This document shows positions 1 through 6,002 of a stretch of DNA of 59,550 bases, in pieces. The position numbers were made by a program, and so were the translations under genes. How positions within the stretch are numbered: position 1 is the first letter of the stretch; each line of letters starts with the position of its first letter. Source of the stretch: Bacteroidota bacterium (GTDB taxonomy: Bacteria; Bacteroidota; Rhodothermia; Rhodothermales; Bin80); contig JAPOTS010000033.1 of the NCBI GenBank assembly GCA_026709065.1, positions 1 through 59,550 of the forward strand, in the 5' to 3' direction. Under the pieces are notes generated by a model, which had not been told where the DNA came from, did not search any database, and was given only the letters and a program-made list of their open reading frames with translations.

Positions 1-55
1 ATCCTCTTCTTCTGCGGAGGTTTAGACCTGTACCCACAAATATCGTGGTAGAACC
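1..55 (-). repeat. GGTTCT element, copy A (cut by window edge)
   Basis: Read leftward from 55 it begins GGTTCTACCACG and is almost identical, with one difference, to the copy at 57430-57484. Short hairpins are possible (CCAC with GTGG, AGGT with ACCT, CCTC with GAGG). The tail of the FRG gene reads into it and stops at 22-24. The left end lies outside the window. Confidence 0.7.
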
Positions 56-726
56 AAACTTTTAATGGTTGAGGGATCATGTCTCTCTTCAAGTGTAGGG
101 GTGAGTGTGAATAAGCCCTGCTGTGCTACTACATTTGCAGAGAGAGCACCACATACACGGACTATTTAAAATAAATGATTAGAATCGTGCAAATACTTAT
201 CAATTGTTAAAATAAAAATAGAAATTCTCTTGTCAGAACTCCATATTTCTTGCATCCTGAGAGCCTCACTTACAGCAAAATAAACGGCAACAAAAGGGTT
301 TCTTGACCAATCCAAGAGTCTGGTCGGAAGCCCATGTAACCTTGCCATGACCATCGACTCTATCAATTCATTACTGGGCCACAAAGAAGGTTGACTACAA
401 TACTCTTCAAACTTTCTCTCAGATAGATTACGATCTCTAAATTCAATGGAGTCATTTGGAACAGTAATACCAACTTCATCACACCCAGAAATAAATTGCT
501 TCAGTAAATAAAACTCCAGTGCAAGTTGTTGTTCTACCATCGTAGTAGTCTCCTGAGATTGATGAAATCCCAATTGGGGGTTGGCACGATATATCGTTGG
601 AATTAAATTCCAGTTTGCATCAGCATGACCTCTGTAAATGTATTCTCTGCTTGGATAAGATCGCTTCTGGACATTACTTAGATGATCCCACAGCGATTCA
701 CCATCGTCAAAATGTAAATTCTTCAC
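22..726 (-). pseudogene. FRG-domain protein, interrupted by an in-frame stop
   Basis: Reading starts at a GTG at 726. Residues 31-33 are YRG and residues 131-140 are HGLPTRLLDW, the two most recognisable blocks of the FRG family. Members occur in prophages and islands and their biochemical activity is not established. An in-frame TAA at 166-168 ends a 186-residue product, but the same frame continues for 47 codons down to 25 and contains VVAQQGLFTLTP, a block I recall as typical of the FRG C-terminal half, before TAA at 22-24. The gene therefore looks like a longer FRG protein with one nonsense mutation, its 3' end replaced by the GGTTCT element. It starts 7 bases after the small gene at 734-1000, so the two probably share a transcript. 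A second, worse damaged copy of this pair lies at 28325-28915. A functional shortened protein cannot be excluded. Confidence 0.75.
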
Positions 727-733
727 TATATCA

Positions 734-1000
734 TTACATGTCCAATTCTATCCTTCTCGCATTTACCCAAGTACCATCATAATCTACCTCTTCTAAAATT
801 GTATTATGATAAGCTGAATGCCCATCTCCTTCACGAACAACAACTTGGGTTGTCTCTGGAATCCACTGATTAGGCTTACCTGAATCGAAATAGTATATAT
901 CCCATTCAGAGCCGTCTTCTAAGATTACTTTCCTACCTAATTTTTCAACTTTCAAGACTCTATCGGTTGTGCATCTGGAAGGAATGCCTTGCGATCCCAA
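734..1000 (-). CDS. Small partner protein of the FRG module, copy 1
   Basis: An 88-residue protein of unknown function, read from a TTG at 1000. From about residue 15 it aligns with the product at 28628-28915: shared are a G-R/K-x-x-x-L-x-D stretch, a YY-x-DS-x-K block, a W-x-P block and NTI/DTI-x-E-x-V near the end. Both copies lie directly upstream of an FRG gene, so the pair is a module. The first 14 residues do not match copy 2. A different frame opens at an ATG at 1056 and runs 34 codons to 952, so the true N-terminus may lie there and be separated by a frameshift near 960. No signal peptide or membrane segment is visible. No function is assigned; a regulator or antitoxin-like partner is only a guess from position and size. 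Confidence 0.6.
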   Translation of the reverse strand: MGSQGIPSRCTTDRVLKVEKLGRKVILEDGSEWDIYYFDSGKPNQWIPETTQVVVREGDGHSAYHNTILEEVDYDGTWVNARRIELDM

Positions 1001-1056
1001 AAAGGATGAGTAGGATATGGAAATCCAAGTGGAGCATCGGAGATTTTATCTTTCAT

Positions 1057-1320
1057 GAGTCAAGCAAAAATGGTTACGCTCAAGTTGATAGGAATAACTC
1101 ACACTTAATTTTAGTGAAGCAACTGTATATAGTTTCATATTTCACATGAGGCTAAACAAATTTTCTGAATATGGAAATTTTATAAAACCTCATCATATCC
1201 AGAATATAGAGCTACTATATTGCCCCGAAACACTATGGCATCATTCAGATATCTTCATCTGGTTAGATTCCTAATCCAATGTTTGACTTGTATTTCTCAA
1301 TCATACCTGAAAAAAAACTA
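1057..1320. other. Gene-free stretch upstream of the FRG module
   Basis: No convincing coding region or RNA gene is seen. It should hold the promoter of the leftward FRG module, but I cannot point to a clear one. Confidence 0.4.
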
Positions 1321-1463
1321 GGTCAGCAACATAATCAGGACTATGGGGAGTGTCAAGCATGACACTAAACACGTTAGGGTATAGCATCGGACACATTTAA
1401 GGCTCGTATGATTCCGAAATGTGTTTCCTTGAGATCAAACTCTTTATGTCAAGACAAGTACCG
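1321..1463 (-). repeat. Remnant copy of the ATPase leader and first codons
   Basis: This stretch closely matches 5312-5452, which holds the first codons and upstream region of the AAA ATPase gene. Here only codons for MLD-x-x-H-x-PDYVAD survive before the match ends. The upstream half, including a run ending in GAGATCAAACTCTTTATGTC, is better conserved than the coding part. It is a truncated second copy of the ATPase 5' region. Confidence 0.8.
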
Positions 1464-1548
1464 TATCTTTTGGGTCAATCCGAATCATCCCTCGGGTAAT
1501 CCAAAAACACCAATTTAAGAGTCGGAGCAAAGTAAAGCTAGTACTCAA

Positions 1549-1772
1549 GTAGCCCGGGGGAATTTCACCCCCAGGCCCTCACATAACCGTACGTGAACTT
1601 CTCAATTCATACGGCTCTTCCTATGCAAACAGTCTTCCGACTGCTACCGTTTCCGTTTGTTGCCTCCTTCCCTTTTGGGTTGGACGATCAACTTTCACGT
1701 CATAGGCCCGACCCTTCGCTCCATTTCCATTACAGAAACTTCATCACTACTACGATCTGGTCCGCCCCTGTG
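1549..1772 (-). mobile_element. Group II intron, 3' fragment only
   Basis: About 224 bases match the 3' third of the intron at 3428-4086. Domain V is at 1584-1617: a 34-base hairpin with GAGCCGTATG on one side and CACGTACGGTT on the other, carrying a terminal A where the other copy has C. It is followed by a GC-rich domain VI and a 3' end at 1549. Similarity stops abruptly at about 1772, so domains I to IV are missing and the copy cannot splice alone. Confidence 0.85.
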
Positions 1773-2040
1773 AGTTCATCGGTTGTAGCCCTATCAAGTG
1801 TATCCTGCTGTGTGGACTTCCAATGCTGAGGCAACAATGTGTACAGCTCTTCTTGTGGAATCGTGTCTATCCGCAGATTTGATCATCTGATCAAATAACA
1901 TCTGAAAGATAGGTAAATCTTGACAATTTTTCTGGGTGCCATAACAATGTAGGTCTAATGAAAAGCGGGCGCGTAGCTTGTGCTCTTACCCTAGCAAGCA
2001 CATCACCATAAGCGGCTGCTAGATCGCCCCCTGAGCACGA
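1773..2040 (-). pseudogene. Transposase-like coding debris
   Basis: Two leftward open stretches read like one protein broken by a frameshift near 1875. The upstream part contains GGDLAAAYGDVLARVRAQ and later FTYLSDVI; the downstream part contains LRIDTIPQEELYTLLPQHWK. The last block resembles the C-terminal end of IS66-type transposases, in which a YL-x-DVL stretch is followed by a LLP-x-x-W ending. The assignment is from memory of the family and is weak. The debris abuts the broken end of the group II intron fragment. Confidence 0.3.
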
Positions 2041-2075
2041 TTGATCATGTTGTGCCAGAGTAATCAGTCATGTTT

Positions 2076-2142
2076 TTGGTTCTTCCGCTTTTTCAGTGGG
2101 TTTACCGATTCTGATAGCCTACTGAAAAATCGGAAGAACCAA
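2076..2142. repeat. Palindromic MITE-like element (GGTTCT family)
   Basis: Arms at 2076-2097 and 2121-2142 are inverted repeats matching at 21 of 22 positions, each beginning TTGGTTCTTCCG. Inside, an AGTGGG/CCTACT stem encloses the loop. The left arm and loop (2076-2124) match 59494-59544 at the right window edge. No T-run follows either arm, so it is not an ordinary terminator. The arms look like transposon ends, perhaps ISL3-like, but no transposase is present. Confidence 0.7.
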
Positions 2143-2255
2143 ATCTTTAAATGTGGTCATAGTGAAATGATCCGAGATTTAAATTGAGAGTTCCTCATCC
2201 ATGAAATCACGATGCAATTTATGTGCAATCCCCGTTACTACATATCTTGACATTG

Positions 2256-2738
2256 TTATATTGAAAAGGTTACAGATCCATCCAATCCGTGATAAAATAA
2301 AGTTCCGATGCTCATAACATCTCTTCCTATCAGTGCGATAAAACCCATTGACTCCAAACTTGCTCCCATTGCTCGCTCTACATTGATATTAAGTTGATCA
2401 GTTATTAACTTGCCTGAATATATGGGGGCAGAATGACCGGCATGAGAAGCCGAAGTCATACTAGTCTTACCTATTACAACGAGTCCTAATTTTTGTGCGG
2501 CCGTTATATCAAAGCAGCTAATGCTTGCACCAGTATCATAAAGAATCATACCATTAATGACTTTCCCAGATTGACTGCTGCTTGATTCTGCAAGTACTTT
2601 TTGATGAGCGTCAGAAAACGTCAAGGCACCAGGAACGCATGGACCACGCAAAGCAAGAGTTTCAGATGCCGTTAATTGCTTTTCAGCTCCGTGAGAATCT
2701 GTAGCAACCTCAGCAATTCTCGTTGTAATTACTGGCAT
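2256..2738 (-). CDS. Retropepsin-like aspartic protease
   Basis: A 160-residue protein with the two hallmarks of a single-domain retroviral-type aspartic protease: the active-site LYDTGAS at residues 66-72 (catalytic Asp68) and the hydrophobic-hydrophobic-G block ALIGRD at 135-140. Proteases of this fold act as homodimers, each subunit giving one Asp. No signal peptide is visible, so it is probably cytoplasmic. Its ATG overlaps the stop of the upstream small gene (2729-2992) by 10 bases, implying translational coupling. I recall such pairs as recurrent in bacterial accessory regions, but the substrate is unknown. The family call is confident; the role is open. Confidence 0.8.
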   Translation of the reverse strand: MPVITTRIAEVATDSHGAEKQLTASETLALRGPCVPGALTFSDAHQKVLAESSSSQSGKVINGMILYDTGASISCFDITAAQKLGLVVIGKTSMTSASHAGHSAPIYSGKLITDQLNINVERAMGASLESMGFIALIGRDVMSIGTLFYHGLDGSVTFSI

Positions 2739-2992
2739 TTCAAAATACCTAATGATAATGCAGGTATAGAAACCACAGGCTCATCTTCGCCAGACCTACG
2801 AACCAAAAATGGGCCTGATCCGAACTTACGAACTCCAGCGGTAATTGCATCTGCTATGGTCGGAAAATCTCCTTCAACCTTTTCACCGTGAATCAACAGC
2901 ACACGATTGGGATACTGAAGTAGCAGTTTCTCCCAGTTACTTTCAAAAAAAGCAGACTCTTTCTGCAATAGGTTTGTTGGAATATCTGTCAT
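2729..2992 (-). CDS. Small DUF5678-like protein paired with the retropepsin
   Basis: Read from the ATG at 2992 (MTDIPTN), the product has 87 residues. An upstream ATG at 3091 would add a Ser-rich stretch that looks untranslated. The core reads W-x-x-LL-x-x-YPNR, then a GEKVEG turn, a T-x-x-DAI-x-x-GV helix and GPFLVRR, ending in SIPALSLGIL. This pattern fits the small alpha/beta proteins grouped as DUF5678; the match is from memory. It overlaps the protease gene by 10 bases. It may be a partner or substrate of the protease, which is inference from the coupling. Confidence 0.6.
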   Translation of the reverse strand: MTDIPTNLLQKESAFFESNWEKLLLQYPNRVLLIHGEKVEGDFPTIADAITAGVRKFGSGPFLVRRSGEDEPVVSIPALSLGILKCQ

Positions 2993-3427
2993 GGAAATAA
3001 ATGATGATTCAGTGCAATTTACGAAAAATGAATGAATTTGTTCGGATCTTATAGTAGGACGGGAACTTGATGACAGAGATTGAGTTAGCATTTTCTTAAC
3101 CTATCATCTACTGCGATTACGGTGGTATCCTTTGCCCAACATCTAACAACAACTACCTCAGATGAGGTGGTTTCTAAGTCAAAAAAACAAAATGCCAACA
3201 TATGGGAGAGATGTGTCCATGCAATACGATTGACATCACTGCACTGGGCTAAGTTGTGATCAAAAATCACTAAAACGAGAGTATAAGTAATCCATTTGGG
3301 GTTGTTTCAACAGAAAAAAGCATGAGATTCTTGTAAGGTACAGTTTAGTGTAGAATCCCCATACGATGGGTTTGCAATCGGTCCTGATTTGGACAGAAAA
3401 TGAGTCCTCGTATCACTTTTTTGTCAA
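2993..3427. other. Gene-free stretch upstream of the retropepsin pair
   Basis: A 61-codon open frame at 3085-3270 on the minus strand shows no family features and is not called. The leftward promoter of the pair is expected here. The right end is the 3' exon flank of the group II intron. Confidence 0.4.
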
Positions 3428-4086
3428 GTAGCCCGGGGGAATTTCACCCCCGGGCCCTCACAGAACCGTACGTGAACCTCTTGATTCATACGGCTCTTTC
3501 TATGTTAACAGTCTTCCGACTGCTACCGTTTCCGTTTGTTGCCTCCTCCCCTTTCGGGTTGGGCGATCAACTTCATAGGCCAGACCTTTCGCTCCATTCC
3601 CATTACAGAAACTTCTTCACTACTACGGTCTGGTCCGCCCCTGTGGAATACATGGTACTCAATGTCTTGCGGGTACTGCCCGCTTGTCAGGCTCCCTTAA
3701 CAGCATCCCGACAGGTTCCCATGTTCCGTATGAGGGCTCAAGCCACAGTCTCGCCATGTTTTTGCCGGAGGCCAGTTAGCCAGTAATCAGGTCCCCGCTA
3801 ACCTTATCCTGGAGTTGGGTAGAAACCCCATTTTTGACACTCGTCTGAATCTTTTCAACACCTCATCCATGGTTCACTTGCGTTCGACTCCGTGACCCAC
3901 ACCTGACAGGTTCCTACACCCGCCTTTTCCCTAGACGCTCACCACCACACCTCTTAAATGCAGCTGCTGCGGGTGGTTTGCAACCTCCGCCTATACAGCG
4001 GTTGCGAGGGGACTACCCTCATCCTTCATACAGTTCATACAGCTTGGTTAAGTCATTGACTTACCTCCATGTACCTCGTGGCACAC
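3428..4086 (-). mobile_element. ORF-less group II intron
   Basis: The element starts with GTGTGCC at 4086, fitting the GUGYG 5' consensus, and ends with an AC at 3428 after a GC-rich domain VI. Domain V is at 3463-3496, a 34-base hairpin opening GAGCCGTATG and closing CACGTACGGTTC, the signature of the ribozyme core. At about 659 bases it has room for the ribozyme domains but no reverse transcriptase. A short open frame reading MGMERKVWPMKL just before domain V may be what is left of the region before the lost maturase. It lies 137 bases downstream of the ATPase gene on the same strand. It would need a maturase in trans to move. Exact ends rest on consensus, not on a splice test. Confidence 0.85.
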
Positions 4087-4222
4087 ATACCTCAGATGAT
4101 TCATGATAGAATCGGCGCGTTTGATGGCAAATTTAAGGCAGGTGCGAGCATTCCAAAGAATTAGCACCCGAATCTCCGGTCACGTAATACAGGATTCGCT
4201 TGGGGTGATATGGAACTTCAAT

Positions 4223-5350
4223 TCATTCATGCGCATAATTAGAGATCAACCAAGTACGCATAGACGGAATCGGAATATTATATACTTCATCTTGGCTGTG
4301 CAGGATTCCACGCTCCACCGCTTTCTTAAACAAGCTCTTCGCTTTGTCTGGATCATCAAATTTTCTTGATAAAAACTCCTCAATGTTTTCTTTATCTAAC
4401 CCATCTCTTGTTGTGGTATTCTTGAACAATCGTGCCAAACTAGAGCGTTCTTTTCTACTGATTCCTTTTGCTCGCTGTTTGTAATATGCCTCCCGTCTGT
4501 TCTCTCCCACTTGATATACAATTTCCAGACCTTCAAAGGTCATCTCCCCATGATCATTTTGGATCTGCTTTGCAGCGGCATCCCCATAAGCAATCATATG
4601 CTGAGGCCAACCATGTGTTTTTTGAGCGATCTGATCAATCCACTCATCAGGATTCCCTATAGCACCACCCTCTTTTACAATCCAATCATGAATAACTGCA
4701 CGCTCAGGCTCTTTGTCCAATGCTCCCAATTCCACAAAACACCCTCCCTTGAATCTCGAAACTCCCAGTGAACTAAAGGCTTCTTCAGTCTGTCCTAATC
4801 CAGCCGCTAAAAGAATGACAGGCTTGTTTAACTCCCCGTTATGAATCGCTTCAAGTAAGTCTCCTGCCTCATCAAACTGAGAATTTGAGAGTTCGTTAGC
4901 ATTTGAAAGCCTCTGTGCTTCATCTAAAACTAGAAGGAGCGGTTTTCTTTTTCTTTTTTCAACGACGTTGAGACTAGTTGTTGAACGTGCAGGATTAGAG
5001 AGCGTAACTTCTGCAGTAAAAGCCTCCAATAGACTTAAGGAGACGTTATCAATCCCCGCTAACTTTCCAAAACCAAGGGCCCGTAACATCTTTCCTTTAT
5101 CCCAGAGTGCACCCGTCTTGATTTTTGCGACATGCCATCCATTGCTACTTGCCAATTTTTCACACTGATCCAACAAAGCAGTTTTCCCCGCACCTGGTGC
5201 ACCTTGAATCAGAAATGTTGATCCCCCTTGCATATTGATTGACTCTTCAACAAGCGTTTCAAAGCTACTTAAAATCCGCTCCCGCCCGTGAAAATATTTG
5301 GCAGGCCCACGGTCTGCAACATAATCAGGTATATGGGAAATGTCAAGCAT
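4223..5350 (-). CDS. AAA-type P-loop ATPase of unknown role
   Basis: I start at the ATG at 5350 (MLDISHIPDYVAD) because the duplicated leader at 1321-1463 also keeps MLD and PDYVAD; open codons continue upstream to 5386. From that upstream start, Walker A is GAPGAGKT at 62-69 and Walker B is LLLVLDEAQ at 150-158, with an FHGRE block at 32-36 as in AAA_16/ORC-like NTPases. The C-terminal 120 residues are charged and helical, perhaps a winged helix, ending PSMRTWLISNYAHE. There is no membrane segment. A group II intron follows. Similar stand-alone ATPases occur in islands and may be sensors, but no partner gene is adjacent. The ATPase call is firm; the function is unknown. Confidence 0.75.
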   Translation of the reverse strand: MLDISHIPDYVADRGPAKYFHGRERILSSFETLVEESINMQGGSTFLIQGAPGAGKTALLDQCEKLASSNGWHVAKIKTGALWDKGKMLRALGFGKLAGIDNVSLSLLEAFTAEVTLSNPARSTTSLNVVEKRKRKPLLLVLDEAQRLSNANELSNSQFDEAGDLLEAIHNGELNKPVILLAAGLGQTEEAFSSLGVSRFKGGCFVELGALDKEPERAVIHDWIVKEGGAIGNPDEWIDQIAQKTHGWPQHMIAYGDAAAKQIQNDHGEMTFEGLEIVYQVGENRREAYYKQRAKGISRKERSSLARLFKNTTTRDGLDKENIEEFLSRKFDDPDKAKSLFKKAVERGILHSQDEVYNIPIPSMRTWLISNYAHE

Positions 5351-5452
5351 GACTATAATTACGTTATAGAACACCATTTGACACAATTAAGGCTTCTATG
5401 GTTCCGAAATGTATTTCCTTGAGATCAAACTCTTTATGTCAAGACATGTACC
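5312..5452 (-). promoter_or_regulatory. ATPase leader region, duplicated at 1321-1463
   Basis: The 5' end and upstream 100 bases of the ATPase gene recur at 1321-1463. The non-coding part (5388-5452) is well conserved between copies, suggesting a promoter or control site. No clear -35/-10 pair was identified. Confidence 0.5.
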
Positions 5453-6002
5453 GCGCAGACGAGAAGACACAGATAATCTTATAATTGTCTTGTTGATGTA
5501 TCAGAGATGATATTCAAATAGTTAGGTCAATTAAGCAGTGATCTCACCCATTCAAGATTGTTGGAATGACAATCCGATTGTTTTAAGCAACCTAGACTTC
5601 TACTGCAGGATGAGCCATCATAACTAAGGAACGTTGACTATCCTGACTTCCTTTGGATATTTCTGCGAGTCACTTTAGGTGAATGATAATTTTGAGGGTT
5701 CTACCATATAGGATACAGTAGAACCCTCAAAAACCAATCTTTGGTGAAACATCAGAGAATCATATCAATTGATATACCCCTGAATCACACTTACAATAGA
5801 TCAACAGGATGTTTTAGAAGTGATCAGATGATTAAGCCTTATAGATAGCGTGTATGACTATGATGGATCAATTAAGAAACTCTCAATATAGCTGTCATCA
5901 TCATTCGGTCGACAGCATCTCTATTCAATTTTCTGCTCCACCCCATCTTGTCGGTGAAACATAGACATTCAATCGCTTTCTACATTCTTAACTGGAGTTC
6001 GA
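5453..6002. other. Gene-free stretch downstream of the TonB receptor
   Basis: No coding region is recognised. It contains the strong hairpin at 5692-5730. Confidence 0.5.
5692..5730. repeat. Perfect 13-bp hairpin of the GGTTCT type
   Basis: TTGAGGGTTCTAC at 5692-5704 is perfectly complementary to GTAGAACCCTCAA at 5718-5730, with a 13-base loop. It lies about 270 bases past the stop of the leftward TonB receptor gene and could act as a weak terminator, but neither strand has a real T-run after the stem. The core GGTTCTACCA is shared with the dispersed GGTTCT elements. Confidence 0.65.

Noticed and set aside
1593-1829. Plus-strand open frame over the intron fragment
   Set aside because: It is the reverse complement of group II intron domains and recurs only because the intron is repeated (also 3400-3786).
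2076-2142. Rho-independent terminator of the retropepsin operon
   Set aside because: No T-run on either strand, arms too long, and the sequence recurs at 59494-59544.
3085-3270. 61-codon minus-strand frame upstream of the retropepsin pair
   Set aside because: No motif, odd composition, and it overlaps the upstream extension of the small gene, whose better start is at 2992.
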